DNA of 64,000 nt from Nocardia sp. MH4 (GCF_019266065.1 NZ_LPNR01000101.1:41037-105036); one strand, 5' to 3'; counted from the first letter of the stretch, positions 24,608-34,026 are shown. Notes: generated from the letters alone by a model not told the origin. Numbers and translations are program-made.

Positions 24608-25818
24608 TCACGCTCTCCGACACAGCGGCGGGTTGGGCGAGGACCCTGCCGGATGCCGATCTTCCGGCCTATCTCTACGATCTGGCCGCCCTGCGCGACC
24701 ACGCCGCCGCGGTGCGCGCCGCGTTGCCCGAGCAGGTGGAGCTGTACTACGCCGCCAAGGCGAACCCGGAATCGCGCCTGCTCTCGGCACTCGCCGGGTC
24801 GGTCGACGGCTTCGAAGTTTCGTCGGGAGGTGAACTCGCGCATGTGGCCGGCGCGGTGCCCGGCCACCCACTGGCCTTCGGTGGGCCGGGAAAGACCGCC
24901 GCCGAGCTACGGGCAGCCCTCGATCACGGGGTGCATCGCATCCACGTCGAGAGCGTCGGCGAGCTTCGGGCGTTGGGAGCGCTGACCGACCGGGCCGCCC
25001 AGCCGGTCGATGTGTTGCTTCGGGTGAATCTGCCGCTCGACTCGCGCACGCTGGCCGACAGCGCCCTGGCGATGGGCGGGCGCCCCACCCCGTTCGGCCT
25101 CGATCCACACGATGCCACCGAGCTGCTGGCCGAACTGGCCGGTGGCCGATATCCGGGACTGCGCTGGCGTGGCGTGCACGCCCACCTCACCAGCGGACTG
25201 GAGGCACCGGAGCTGGCCACCATCGCGGCCGCGGTTCTCCGGTGGGCGACCGAGACAGCCGATCGCCACGATGTCGCGCTCACCGAGGTGAACATCGGCG
25301 GCGGTATGAACGTCGACTACGCCGCACCGGAGCGCCGGTTCGATTGGGCCGCTTACGGCGCCGCGCTCGACGACCTCGTGCAGGCGACGCCGGGGCTGCG
25401 GCTACGGATCGAGCCGGGCAGGTCGTTGACCGCCTACTGCGGTTGGTACGCCACCGACGTGCTCGACGTGAAGTCCAGCCACGGCGGCGAATTCGCCATC
25501 GTGCGCGGCGGCACACACCACCTGCGCACGCCCGCGACGAAAGGCCACAGTCAGCCCTGCGCGGTGGTTCCGGTCGACGGGTGGGACCAGCCCTGGGCGA
25601 GACCACGCGCCGCGACCACGTCCGTCACCGTTGCCGGTCAGCTCTGCACACCCAAAGATCAATTGGCACAAAACGTCTCGTCCGACGTACTGCGGGCAGG
25701 CGATCGGATCGTGTTCGGACTCGCCGGCGCCTACGCCTGGAATATCTCCCATCACGACTTCCTGATGCACCCGCCTCCGACATTCCACTTCGCCGACGAG
25801 ACCGGCGTGAGCCGATGA
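24604..25818 (+). CDS. PLP-dependent decarboxylase (fold III, SbnH/LysA-like)
   Basis: A 404-residue alanine-racemase-fold decarboxylase. The PLP lysine lies in YYAAKANPES (Lys52), the phosphate loop in NIGGGMNVDY and RIEPGRSL, and the active-site end is FGLAGAYAWNISHHDFLMHP. In staphyloferrin B synthesis SbnH decarboxylates a citryl-amino-acid intermediate to leave an amine. The overlap with the preceding NIS gene supports the same kind of role here. A lysine or ornithine decarboxylase supplying a diamine is the alternative. Confidence 0.9.
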   Translation: MITLSDTAAGWARTLPDADLPAYLYDLAALRDHAAAVRAALPEQVELYYAAKANPESRLLSALAGSVDGFEVSSGGELAHVAGAVPGHPLAFGGPGKTAAELRAALDHGVHRIHVESVGELRALGALTDRAAQPVDVLLRVNLPLDSRTLADSALAMGGRPTPFGLDPHDATELLAELAGGRYPGLRWRGVHAHLTSGLEAPELATIAAAVLRWATETADRHDVALTEVNIGGGMNVDYAAPERRFDWAAYGAALDDLVQATPGLRLRIEPGRSLTAYCGWYATDVLDVKSSHGGEFAIVRGGTHHLRTPATKGHSQPCAVVPVDGWDQPWARPRAATTSVTVAGQLCTPKDQLAQNVSSDVLRAGDRIVFGLAGAYAWNISHHDFLMHPPPTFHFADETGVSR

Positions 25819-26615
25819 CACCCGTCAATCACGTCCGGCGCAAGCTGGCCGACGGGGAGCAGGTGCACGGACTGTTCTGTTCGATTCCCGCGCCCACGCT
25901 GGTCGAGATGGTCGGCTTGGCCGGCTACGACTTTGTCATCATCGATGCCGAACACACGCTGCTCGATCCACAGAATCTCGAGAACCTGATCCGCGCCGCG
26001 CAGGTCGCGGGCCTTACTCCCTTTCTGCGCGTGGCCCCGCACGACACCGCGACCATGCTGCGCGGGCTCGACGCCGGGATCCTCGGCATTGTCGTGCCGC
26101 ATGTGCGCAGTCGCGCGGATGTCGACGCGGCAGTGCGGGCCGTCTACTACGCGCCCGTGGGTATGCGCTCGCTCGGCAGCGGGCGGGCGGCGGCCTACGG
26201 CCTGGACGACCCCGTCGAGCAGTGCCGGCGCAGCAACGCCGAAGTCATGCTCATCGCCCTGATCGAAGACGCCGACGCGGTGGATTCGATCGACGATATC
26301 CTGCGCGGTGGCGGCATCGACATGATCCTGCCCGGCATCGCCGATCTGTCCCAATCCTTGGGCGTGCCCTGGCAATTGCGGCATGAGACGGTGCAGGCGG
26401 CAGTAACGCGGCTGCACGAGAGCTGTACGAACCACGGTGTCGACTTCTGCGCGCTCGTCCGCACGGCGGAGCGCCACAAGCACTGGCGAGCGGCAGGCGT
26501 GCGTGCCTTCACCTGCGGTGACGTCGCCACTCTCGCGGCTACCGCCCTGCGCGCCAACCTGACCGACCTGGTGTCACAACTGCCCCGGGTCGGCAGCCGG
26601 TACCGGAGGGAATAG
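25815..26615 (+). CDS. HpcH/HpaI-family enzyme, SbnG-like citrate synthase
   Basis: A 266-residue TIM-barrel enzyme of the HpcH/HpaI aldolase family. Motifs: YDFVIIDAEHTLLD (base/histidine), MLIALIEDADAVDSID (metal-binding Glu) and DMILPGIADLSQSLGVP (metal-binding Asp). In siderophore loci this family (SbnG) makes citrate from oxaloacetate and acetyl-CoA outside the TCA cycle. ATGA overlap with the decarboxylase gene and last position in the operon fit that role. A true aldolase cannot be ruled out from sequence alone. Confidence 0.85.
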   Translation: MTPVNHVRRKLADGEQVHGLFCSIPAPTLVEMVGLAGYDFVIIDAEHTLLDPQNLENLIRAAQVAGLTPFLRVAPHDTATMLRGLDAGILGIVVPHVRSRADVDAAVRAVYYAPVGMRSLGSGRAAAYGLDDPVEQCRRSNAEVMLIALIEDADAVDSIDDILRGGGIDMILPGIADLSQSLGVPWQLRHETVQAAVTRLHESCTNHGVDFCALVRTAERHKHWRAAGVRAFTCGDVATLAATALRANLTDLVSQLPRVGSRYRRE

Positions 26616-26617
26616 CG

Positions 26618-27832
26618 CTACCGCAACGCACTACCTTGCTGCCATTGATCCCACGACACGCTCCAGTCGCCGTTCTGCCACACTTCGAGTGGGGCGCCAC
26701 CGGTATTGCGAACTTCGACTACATCTCCCGGTTGGGAGAAGTTGAAGAACCATTCGGCGTTCGCGGGGCTCAGGTTGAGGCAACCATGCGACACGTTGGT
26801 GTTGCCCTGCGCCCAGATGCTGGACTCGAGCGCGTGCAGATAAATGCCATCGGTACTGATCCGGGTGGCCCAGTTGATTGTTTCCTTGTAGCCGAGCCGG
26901 GAGTTGACCGGCAGTCCGTACGTCGAAGAGTCCATGATGACCGGGTTGGCTTTGTCCATCACTGTGTAGGTGCCGGGCTGGGTCCAAAATGTGATGGTCG
27001 TGCCCGCGACGACTTCGCTGCCGCCCATACCCATCGAGGTCGGCATGGTCCGGATGAGGTTGCCGTTCTCGTACACCGATACCTGCTTGGTGTTGTCATC
27101 GGCGATCGACACTCGTGAGGCTCCGATAGTGAAAGCTTCACGGGCATCCTCCTGACCGTAGAGACCTGGCCCGAGCTGGGCGCCGTAAATGTTTGCGGCG
27201 ACACTGACTTTGGTGCCGGGCGCCCAATACTGCCGAGGACGCCAGTGCGCGTTCCGATCGTCGACCCAGTACCACGATCCGTCGACCGGCGGATCGGCGG
27301 TCACCGACAGCCGCGCCTCGGCCGCAGCTCGATCGGGAATGTCCTCGTCGAAGTGCGCAACAACCACGGTCCCGACGCCGTAGCGGCCATCCGAGGCGAA
27401 GGACTGCCCACCCGCGGTGGTCAGATACACCTTGGACTGATTACGGGGCGTAATGGTCGAGAAGGTCGCTGTTGTCGGACCGATCCGACCGGTCACGGTC
27501 ATGGCTTCCGCGATGACCGTATAGGTGCGCCCATAACCGAGCGGTTGCAGCGGCTTCCACGTGGATTTATCCGGCGTGAGGACGCCTTCGATCTGAGTGC
27601 CCTGCTCGTTTGTCATGGTCACCGCAGCGAGGATCCCGTCAGAGGCGCTGACCGTGATCCCATTACCCGGGTCAGCATCGCGAGTTCCGGGTGCCGGTGT
27701 AAACGAGATCTGCGCGGGCTCAGCGGAATCTCGGATGTTCGAGGGAGCTGACGATGTACAGGCAGCGACCAGGAGCGTCGCTACCGCTGTGAGTGCGACG
27801 ATAGCTACAGTCGCCCCGTGGCTTCGCGCCAT
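26618..27832 (-). CDS. L,D-transpeptidase lipoprotein (Ldt, YkuD family)
   Basis: A 404-residue lipoprotein: signal peptide with lipobox VAAC, two Ig-like domains (about 50-250) and a YkuD domain whose active site is SHGCLNLSP with catalytic Cys, plus the upstream His in IYLHALESS. It forms 3-3 peptidoglycan cross-links, which resist most beta-lactams. The architecture matches mycobacterial LdtB/Ldt(Mt2). ATG 27832 follows GGAGG. A BlaI-type operator 32 bp upstream is notable, because BlaI regulators classically answer to cell-wall antibiotics. Convergent with the siderophore operon, only 2 bp apart. Confidence 0.92.
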   Translation of the reverse strand: MARSHGATVAIVALTAVATLLVAACTSSAPSNIRDSAEPAQISFTPAPGTRDADPGNGITVSASDGILAAVTMTNEQGTQIEGVLTPDKSTWKPLQPLGYGRTYTVIAEAMTVTGRIGPTTATFSTITPRNQSKVYLTTAGGQSFASDGRYGVGTVVVAHFDEDIPDRAAAEARLSVTADPPVDGSWYWVDDRNAHWRPRQYWAPGTKVSVAANIYGAQLGPGLYGQEDAREAFTIGASRVSIADDNTKQVSVYENGNLIRTMPTSMGMGGSEVVAGTTITFWTQPGTYTVMDKANPVIMDSSTYGLPVNSRLGYKETINWATRISTDGIYLHALESSIWAQGNTNVSHGCLNLSPANAEWFFNFSQPGDVVEVRNTGGAPLEVWQNGDWSVSWDQWQQGSALR

Positions 27833-27863
27833 ATTTTCCTCCGTTGTCGCACCGCGCCGCTTA

Positions 27864-27884
27864 TCTACTATATGAATCCGTAGT
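27864..27884. promoter_or_regulatory. BlaI-type operator before the L,D-transpeptidase gene
   Basis: TCTACTAT-ATGAA-TCCGTAGT, 32 bp upstream of the start. Confidence 0.65.
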
Positions 27885-28035
27885 TTACCGGCACTCGTGC
27901 ACATCAACCGCCCCCGGCCCATGCACTGAACAGCGCCGACGAACACCACCGACAGCAAGAATGGTGACGTTCAGCACATGCCCAGTCATCCCCGACTGTC
28001 ATTTGCAGCCCCAGTTGCCCCATCAGCCCGCATTA

Positions 28036-28056
28036 CCTACTATTTCACTACGTAGA
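28036..28056. promoter_or_regulatory. BlaI-type operator before serA
   Basis: CCTACTAT-TTCAC-TACGTAGA, a near-consensus site 66 bp upstream of the serA start. Confidence 0.75.
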
Positions 28057-28122
28057 TACCGACAGATGTTCGGCGCCCACCGTCGTGATCGATCGAACAC
28101 CAGCGCAGAGGAGTACTCCACA

Positions 28123-29721
28123 GTGAGCCAAGCAGGCCGTCCTGTAGTTCTGATCGCCGACAAGCTCGCCCAGTCGACCGTCGACGCACTCGGTGACGGT
28201 GTCGAGGTTCGCTGGGTCGACGGACCCGACCGCCCGGCGCTGCTCGCCGCGGTCCCCGAGGCCGACGCGCTGCTCGTGCGCTCCGCCACCACCGTCGACG
28301 CCGAGGTGCTCGACGCGGGCAAGAAGCTGCAGATCGTCGCCCGTGCCGGTGTCGGCCTCGACAATGTCGACGTGCCCGCCGCCACCGAGCGTGGCGTGAT
28401 GGTCGTCAACGCGCCGACCTCCAACATCCACACCGCCGCCGAGCACGCCGTCACGCTGCTGCTCTCGGCCGCGCGCCAGATCCCGGCCGCCGACGCGACC
28501 CTGCGGGAGAAGACCTGGGCGCGCAGCAAGTTCAACGGTGTCGAGATCTTCGGCAAGACCGTCGGTGTGATCGGCCTCGGCCGCATCGGTCAGCTGTTCG
28601 CGCAGCGTCTGGCCGCTTTCGAGACCAAGATCGTCGCCTACGACCCCTACACCTCGCCCGCTCGCGCCGCCCAGCTCGGCATCGAGCTGCTGAGCCTGGA
28701 TGAGGTGCTCGAGCGCGCCGACTTCATCTCCATCCACCTGCCGAAGACGCCCGAGACCAAGGGCATGCTCAACGCCGAGACCCTCGCCAAGACCAAGCCG
28801 GGCGTCATCATCGTCAACGCCGCCCGTGGCGGCCTGATCGACGAGCAGGCGCTCGCCGACGCCATCAAGTCCGGCCACGTGCGCGCCGCGGGCCTCGACG
28901 TGTTCGAGACCGAGCCGTGCACCGACTCGCCGCTGTTCGACCTCCCGCAGGTCGTCGTGACCCCGCACCTCGGTGCTTCCACCTCGGAGGCGCAGGACCG
29001 CGCGGGCACCGATGTCGCCAAGTCGGTGCTGCTGTCGCTGGCCGGTGAGTTCGTGCCCGGCGCGGTGAACGTCACCGGTGGCGCCGTGACCGACGAGGTC
29101 GCCCCCTGGCTCGACGTCGTCCGCAAGCAGGGCGCGCTGCTGGGCGCCATCGCCAACGAGCTGCCCGTCAGTGTCGAGGTGCAGGTTCGTGGCGAGCTGT
29201 CCGCACAGGACGTCGCCGTGCTGGAGCTGTCCGCGCTGCGCGGTGTGTTCTCGGCGCTGGTCGAGGACCAGGTCACCTTCGTCAACGCCCCGGCGCTGGC
29301 CAAGGATCGTGGCATCACCGCCACCGTCACCACCGCGTCGGAGAGCCCGACTCACCGCAGCGTTGTCGACCTGCGCGCCGTGTTCGGCGACGGTTCGACC
29401 CTGAACGTGGCAGGCACCCTGACCGAGCCCAACCTGGTCGAGAAGATCGTCAACATCAACGGCCGCAACTACGACATGCGCGCCGAGGGCCTGAACCTGG
29501 CCATCCTCAACTATGAGGACCGCCCGGGACAGTTGGGTTACATCGGAACGGTTCTCGGCCAGGCCGGAGTCGACATCAAAGCTGCCCAGTTGGCACAGGA
29601 TGTCGATCCCGGAGGTGCCACTGCCATCCTCCGCGTTGACAAGGAGGTGTCCGCGGAAACGAAAGCGTGGATCGAGAAGGTAGTCGGCGCCGCCAAGGTC
29701 GTGCTGGTCGACCTGGCCTGA
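28123..29721 (+). CDS. serA: D-3-phosphoglycerate dehydrogenase
   Basis: First enzyme of serine synthesis (532 residues, the long mycobacterial-type form). The substrate/NAD domain has VARAGVGLDNVD and the Rossmann motif GLGRIGQLFAQRL; the catalytic region includes NAARGGLIDEQAL and TPHLGASTSEAQ. An ASB domain (about 320-450) and a C-terminal ACT domain (YEDRPGQLGYIGTVLG) give allosteric control by serine. The GTG start follows GAGGAG. The chromosomal housekeeping copy normally sits near ilvC and leuB; here it stands alone behind a BlaI-type operator, suggesting a second, stress-induced copy. SerA leads to O-phosphoserine, the substrate expected for CysK2. Confidence 0.93.
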   Translation: MSQAGRPVVLIADKLAQSTVDALGDGVEVRWVDGPDRPALLAAVPEADALLVRSATTVDAEVLDAGKKLQIVARAGVGLDNVDVPAATERGVMVVNAPTSNIHTAAEHAVTLLLSAARQIPAADATLREKTWARSKFNGVEIFGKTVGVIGLGRIGQLFAQRLAAFETKIVAYDPYTSPARAAQLGIELLSLDEVLERADFISIHLPKTPETKGMLNAETLAKTKPGVIIVNAARGGLIDEQALADAIKSGHVRAAGLDVFETEPCTDSPLFDLPQVVVTPHLGASTSEAQDRAGTDVAKSVLLSLAGEFVPGAVNVTGGAVTDEVAPWLDVVRKQGALLGAIANELPVSVEVQVRGELSAQDVAVLELSALRGVFSALVEDQVTFVNAPALAKDRGITATVTTASESPTHRSVVDLRAVFGDGSTLNVAGTLTEPNLVEKIVNINGRNYDMRAEGLNLAILNYEDRPGQLGYIGTVLGQAGVDIKAAQLAQDVDPGGATAILRVDKEVSAETKAWIEKVVGAAKVVLVDLA

Positions 29722-29962
29722 TCGACCAGCCTCCAGCACCCCCGATGAAGTGACACCTGCGACGAAGCATCACTGCAATTCTCGACATGAGCGCAGCGTT
29801 GGGCGCATGACCGTGCACCGGCAAGCGGACTGTCCCCGTTGTCCACGGCGGGGACAGATCATGCCGCTATCGGCCACGATGTGTCCGGGGAAGACCGGTC
29901 GGCTTGAACACCCGCATGCAGGGTATGCGGGTGGCAGGAGCATCAACCGAGGAGGCATACCG

Positions 29963-30442
29963 ATGACGACTCGACTCACTCGACTGGCCGCATCCGCTGC
30001 TGTGGTGTCCGCGGCGATAGTCGCCAGTGCTGGACAAGCCGCCGCTGATCCTGGATCGGTCTCGATCGACGGCAACATGCAGGTGCTGGGTATGAACGTG
30101 CTGCACATCGACGCCCAAGGCACAGGTGACGGCCCGGCCACGGGCACCTACGTCGCAAGCGGACGATTGGGGAATATGCCGCTGCCGGTGCGCGTGACCG
30201 GCCCGGTGACCTGTCTGACGATCAACGGAAACACCGTGTCGTTGATCTATCCGATCACTACTGCCGAACCGGTCATGATGTTCGCACCCGACTCGATGGC
30301 CATCCAGATCACCGTCACCAAGGGCACCGGCGGGGAACCTAATCGGATCGGCTATGGAATCCCGATGCCGACGACCAGCTTCCGTGGATGCCAGCCGGGT
30401 CCGACACCGCTGATCTTCGACGGGATCATCGACATCAACTGA
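29963..30442 (+). CDS. Secreted protein of unknown function
   Basis: A 159-residue exported protein with signal peptide cleaved near AAA-DPGS. The mature part is predicted beta-rich with two Cys (VTCLTI and FRGCQPG) likely forming a disulfide, and a Met-containing middle (TTAEPVMMFAPDSM). The ATG follows GAGGAGG. No BlaI-type or CsoR-like site was seen upstream. Similar small secreted beta proteins are common in Nocardia and Mycobacterium; function not recognised. Confidence 0.78.
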   Translation: MTTRLTRLAASAAVVSAAIVASAGQAAADPGSVSIDGNMQVLGMNVLHIDAQGTGDGPATGTYVASGRLGNMPLPVRVTGPVTCLTINGNTVSLIYPITTAEPVMMFAPDSMAIQITVTKGTGGEPNRIGYGIPMPTTSFRGCQPGPTPLIFDGIIDIN

Positions 30443-30468
30443 CTCGACGCCAACTAGATTCCGATTCA

Positions 30469-30496
30469 GCGCACCTGGCCGGGACGCCAGGTGCGC
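30469..30496. terminator. Terminator between secreted protein gene and copA
   Basis: 11-bp stem GCGCACCTGGC / GCCAGGTGCGC between two convergent genes; no T-tract. Confidence 0.6.
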
Positions 30497-30573
30497 CGCT
30501 GGGAGCGACGAATCAAGGGGCCGGGTGTTGCGAGCGCCCCGGCACAGCGTTGCGGTCCGGCGGTGCTCGTGTG

Positions 30574-32829
30574 TCAACCGTTGCTGGAGCGGAAGCGACG
30601 CAAACGCAGACTGTTGCTCACCACGAAGACCGAGGAGAACGCCATCGCGGCACCGGCCAGCATGGGGTTCAGCAGGCCTGCCATGGCCAGCGGCAAAGCG
30701 GCAACGTTGTAGGCGAAGGCCCAGAACAGGTTGCCTTTGATGGTGCCGAGCGTCTTGCGCGACAACCGGATCGCGTCCGCCGCAGCCCGCAGGTCGCCAC
30801 GGACCAGGGTCAGGTCGCTGGCCTCGATCGCCACGTCGGTGCCGGTACCCATAGCCAGGCCGAGGTCTGACTGGGCCAGTGCCGCCGCGTCGTTGACGCC
30901 GTCGCCGACCATGGCGACGACCTTGCCCTGAGCCTGCAGTTTCTTGATGACATCGACCTTGTCCTGGGGCAGCACCTCGGCGATCACCTGTTCGATGCCG
31001 ACCTCGTCGCCGATGGCCCGGGCCGCGGCGGCGTTGTCGCCGGTCAGCAACATCGGTGTCAGTCCCAGCGCACGCAGTTGTGTAATCGCTTCGGCGGACG
31101 TTGGTTTCACCGTGTCGGCGACTACCAGGATGCCGCGTGCCTTACCGTCCCAGGCCACCGCGACGGCCGTTTTCCCCTCGGATTCGGCAGCGGCCATGGC
31201 TTGCTCCAAGCCCGAGTCCAGGTTTTGCGCTTGCTCTGCCAGCAGTCGGCGACGCCCGACAACAACCGCGTGGCCATCGACGACACCGTGTACACCGAGG
31301 CCCTCGACGTTGGCGAAGCCCTGCACCGGTTCGAGATCGCCGACCTTGTCCCGGGCGCCCTTGGCGATCGCCTGCGCGATCGGGTGCTCGGACGAGTCCT
31401 CCAGCGCCCCGGCCAACGCCAGGATCTGCATCTCGTCCTCGCCGTCGGCGGCATACACCTTCAGCAGGCTCATCTTGCCGGTGGTGACGGTACCGGTCTT
31501 GTCCAGCACCACGGTGTCGACCCGTCTGGTCGATTCCAGCACCTCCGGCCCCTTGATGAGAATGCCCATCTGCGCACCGCGGCCGGTACCGACCATCAGC
31601 GCGGTGGGCGTGGCCAGGCCGAGCGCGCAGGGGCAGGCGATGATCAGCACGGCGACTGCGGCAGTGAAGGCCGCCGCGACCGAACCCCCGGTACCGAGCC
31701 AGAACCCGAGGGCCACCACCGACAGCGCGATCACGATGGGCACGAAGACGCCGGAGATCCTGTCGGCCAGCCGCTGGGCCTGGGCCTTGCCGCTCTGAGC
31801 CTCCTCCACCAGCTTGGCCATCTGGGCCAGCTGGGTGTCCGAGCCGACACGGCTCGTACGCACCACGATTCGGCCGCCGACGTTGACAGTGGCGCCGACC
31901 ACAGCGTCGCCGACGCCCACCTCTACCGGCACCGACTCACCGGTCAGCATCGAGGCGTCGACCGCCGAGGAACCTTCCGCGACAACACCGTCGGAGGCGA
32001 CCTTCTCGCCGGGGCGCACGACGAACAGGTCGCCCACGGCGAGCTGATCGGCGGGTATGCGCTCCTCTTTACCGTCGCGCAACACCGATACTTCTTTGGC
32101 ACCGAGCTCCAACAGTGCTCGCAGTGCGGCACCGGCCTGCCGCTTGGCGCGGGCCTCGAAGTAGCGTCCGGCGAGGATGAAGGTGGTGACCCCGGCTGCC
32201 ACCTCCAGATAGATGTTGCCGGCGCCGCCGTCAGGGGCGATGGTCAGTTCGAATGGGTGCGTCATTCCCGGCATACCGGCGGTGCCCAAGAACAGTGCGT
32301 ACAGCGACCAGCCGAGCGCGGCGAGCGTGCCGATGGAGATGAGCGTGTCCATCGTGGCGGTGGCGTGGCGCAGGTTGGTCCAGGCCGCCCGGTGGAACGG
32401 CAACGCACCCCAAACAACTACCGGCGCGGCCAGTGTCAGCGACAGCCACTGCCAGTTGGTGAACTGCAATGCCGGAATCATCGCCATGGCGATCACCGGC
32501 ACCGTGAGGATCAGCGAGATGAGCAGACGCTGCCTTAGTGAGGCTGTCGGGTCATCGCCTTCGGTAGCAGGTGCTGAGGCGACACTTTTGTCGATCGTCG
32601 AGACTGGGAGCGCGGCGGTGTAACCGGCTTCCTCGACCGTGGCGACCAGGGTTTCAGGCGTGAGGTCGCCGGAGTATTCCACGCGCGCCTTCTCCGTGGC
32701 GTAGTTCACCGTGGCGGTGACCCCGTCGAGCTTGTTCAGTTTCTTCTCGATGCGATTGGCGCACGACGCGCAGGTCATGCCACCGATCGTCAACTCGATC
32801 CGGGTGGACGGTTGCGTCGTGGTGCCCAT
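30574..32829 (-). CDS. copA: Copper-exporting P-type ATPase, CopA type (copy 1)
   Basis: A 751-residue P1B-1 ATPase that pumps Cu(I) out of the cytosol. One HMA domain with GGMTCASC (Cys20, Cys23), eight membrane helices, actuator TGES, ion motif CPC (399-401), phosphorylation site DKTGT (Asp443) and hinge [12 protein letters not shown]. The last helix shows the [28 protein letters not shown] pattern in two parts. The start at 32829 sits behind CGGAG. copZ is just upstream and the CsoR-like operator precedes both, giving a copZ-copA operon. Copy 2 at 61103 has exactly the same length and motif positions. Confidence 0.95.
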   Translation of the reverse strand: MGTTTQPSTRIELTIGGMTCASCANRIEKKLNKLDGVTATVNYATEKARVEYSGDLTPETLVATVEEAGYTAALPVSTIDKSVASAPATEGDDPTASLRQRLLISLILTVPVIAMAMIPALQFTNWQWLSLTLAAPVVVWGALPFHRAAWTNLRHATATMDTLISIGTLAALGWSLYALFLGTAGMPGMTHPFELTIAPDGGAGNIYLEVAAGVTTFILAGRYFEARAKRQAGAALRALLELGAKEVSVLRDGKEERIPADQLAVGDLFVVRPGEKVASDGVVAEGSSAVDASMLTGESVPVEVGVGDAVVGATVNVGGRIVVRTSRVGSDTQLAQMAKLVEEAQSGKAQAQRLADRISGVFVPIVIALSVVALGFWLGTGGSVAAAFTAAVAVLIIACPCALGLATPTALMVGTGRGAQMGILIKGPEVLESTRRVDTVVLDKTGTVTTGKMSLLKVYAADGEDEMQILALAGALEDSSEHPIAQAIAKGARDKVGDLEPVQGFANVEGLGVHGVVDGHAVVVGRRRLLAEQAQNLDSGLEQAMAAAESEGKTAVAVAWDGKARGILVVADTVKPTSAEAITQLRALGLTPMLLTGDNAAAARAIGDEVGIEQVIAEVLPQDKVDVIKKLQAQGKVVAMVGDGVNDAAALAQSDLGLAMGTGTDVAIEASDLTLVRGDLRAAADAIRLSRKTLGTIKGNLFWAFAYNVAALPLAMAGLLNPMLAGAAMAFSSVFVVSNSLRLRRFRSSNG

Positions 32830-32890
32830 CACTGACTCCGATCCGTACTGCGATGAATCTGACTACAGGTAATGAAATCGACAGGCTCGG

Positions 32891-33097
32891 TCAGCCGACG
32901 AGCTGATAGCCGGCCTCGCTGACAGCCGCGGCGATTGCGCGTCGGTCTATCGCGTCCGCCGCGTCGATGGTCACGTGCCCGCTGGTGAAGTCGGCCTCCA
33001 CTGCGGTAACACCCGGGATCTTCCCGATTTCTTTGTTCACCGAATTCGCGCAGCAGCTGCAGGTCATTCCGGTCACGTTGACGGTGATGGTGCTCAT
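32891..33097 (-). CDS. copZ: Copper chaperone CopZ
   Basis: A 68-residue HMA protein with GMTCSCC (Cys13, Cys16, and an extra Cys15). It delivers Cu(I) to the CopA encoded 61 bp downstream. Preceded by a CsoR-like operator about 50 bp upstream. More similar to the chaperone at 58294 than to that at 9319. Confidence 0.94.
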   Translation of the reverse strand: MSTITVNVTGMTCSCCANSVNKEIGKIPGVTAVEADFTSGHVTIDAADAIDRRAIAAAVSEAGYQLVG

Positions 33098-33146
33098 GGC
33101 AGATCTCCCGAAGTCTGCGGTCGCCTCCGACCGCCTGACTATGATT

Positions 33147-33163
33147 ATACCCCCCTCGGGTAT
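33147..33163. promoter_or_regulatory. CsoR-like operator before copZ-copA
   Basis: ATACCC-CCCTC-GGGTAT, the same 6-5-6 layout as the other three sites. Confidence 0.75.
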
Positions 33164-33420
33164 CGAATCGGTAGACGGCGCCTGCTCGGTGGGGACGAAT
33201 ACGATGGACCACCGTTCGACGAAAGCCTGTAGCCGCTGATGCTGCTCGCGGTCGGCCTCGCTGCGGCAACGGTGGCGCGCCGGGTTCGTACCGCTGCGCC
33301 CGCCGGCGGCCGTGGTGGTCGCAGCCTATGTTGCGGTGCGCCTGGCCGAACGTCGCGGGCGGTATCGAATCCGGCACACGGTGACACGAACGTTGAGCAC
33401 CGCCGCAATCGAATCAGGGC

Positions 33421-33584
33421 AGTTGTCGGGAGAACGCAGGCGGGGGGCGACGCCCCGACTCGTCGCCTCCACCTTCGATGACTGCGGCGGAGGCTTCGCG
33501 AGATGAAGGGAATCGCACGCCTCCGCCGCAGCCGACACCCCGGGGTCTCGGGGGTGCCTTGTGCCGGGATCACCATTCGGCACA
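33421..33584 (+). repeat. Dispersed hairpin repeat, copy 1
   Basis: Imperfect first hairpin (GGCGACGCC...GTCGCCTCC), CGAGATGAAGGGAATCG, CTCCGCCGCAGCCGACACCCC, then second hairpin TTGTGCCG...CGGCACAA, running straight into a BlaI-type operator at 33585. Confidence 0.7.
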
Positions 33585-33605
33585 AGTACTATCCATCTCA
33601 GTAGA
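33585..33605. promoter_or_regulatory. BlaI-type operator attached to repeat copy 1
   Basis: AGTACTAT-CCATC-TCAGTAGA directly after the second hairpin of the repeat. Confidence 0.55.
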
Positions 33606-33618
33606 ACGGTAGCCAGCG

Positions 33619-33852
33619 ATGTCAAAGAATGCAACGGCCAATTCGATGATTCGAAGTTCAGCCCGGCCCGAATGCGCTGATCGACGATATATCGCCGAGC
33701 TGTTCGAACGGCTGCTGCGTGACGGCCGACTGCCGGGCGGCGCACCCCGCGTTTCACCGACCGTGGTCGCGACGGCATTGTTCAACCCCGTCGGCCCGGC
33801 CCTGCTGTCAACGGTTACGCGGGCACCCGCGGTCCGCTCGGCCTGCCACTGA
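33619..33852 (+). CDS. Doubtful short protein (77 residues)
   Basis: An open frame beginning 13 bp after the operator of repeat copy 1 and ending before copy 2. The part after residue 20 could form a helix (DRRYIAELFERLLRDG). It has no clear ribosome binding site and no recognisable domain. It may be a leaderless small gene or chance. Confidence 0.22.
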   Translation: MSKNATANSMIRSSARPECADRRYIAELFERLLRDGRLPGGAPRVSPTVVATALFNPVGPALLSTVTRAPAVRSACH

Positions 33853-33873
33853 AGCCGCATGGAAGAAGTCAGC

Positions 33874-34026
33874 GAAGGTGGGGCGACGCCACGAGTCGTC
33901 GCCCCACCTTCGAGAGACCGAGGCGGAGGCCTCGCGAGATGAGGGGATCGCGCCTCCGCCGCAGTCGACACCCCTCCGCTACCTCGGGGCGCCCCGTGCC
34001 GAGATCCTCATCGGCACAAGTCTCTA
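33874..34026 (+). repeat. Dispersed hairpin repeat, copy 2
   Basis: First hairpin has a perfect 14-bp stem (33874-33887 with 33898-33911). Then CGAGATGAGGGGATCG, CTCCGCCGCAGTCGACACCCC, and second hairpin GTGCCGA...TCGGCAC, followed at once by the extended operator at 34027. Confidence 0.75.

Larger units (their letters stand above)
33164..34026. other. Repeat-rich intergenic region
   Basis: No well-supported gene. It holds repeat copies 1 and 2, one operator, and one doubtful short frame (33619-33852). Confidence 0.6.

Noticed and set aside
28048..29739. Long open frame on the minus strand across serA
   Set aside because: It mirrors serA exactly, lacks domain-like sequence and a ribosome binding site; typical antisense shadow of high-GC coding DNA.
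32840..32870. GACTACAGGTAATG near copA as an operator
   Set aside because: It lacks both TCTAC and GTAGA arms at the correct spacing; the copA operon already has a CsoR-like site.
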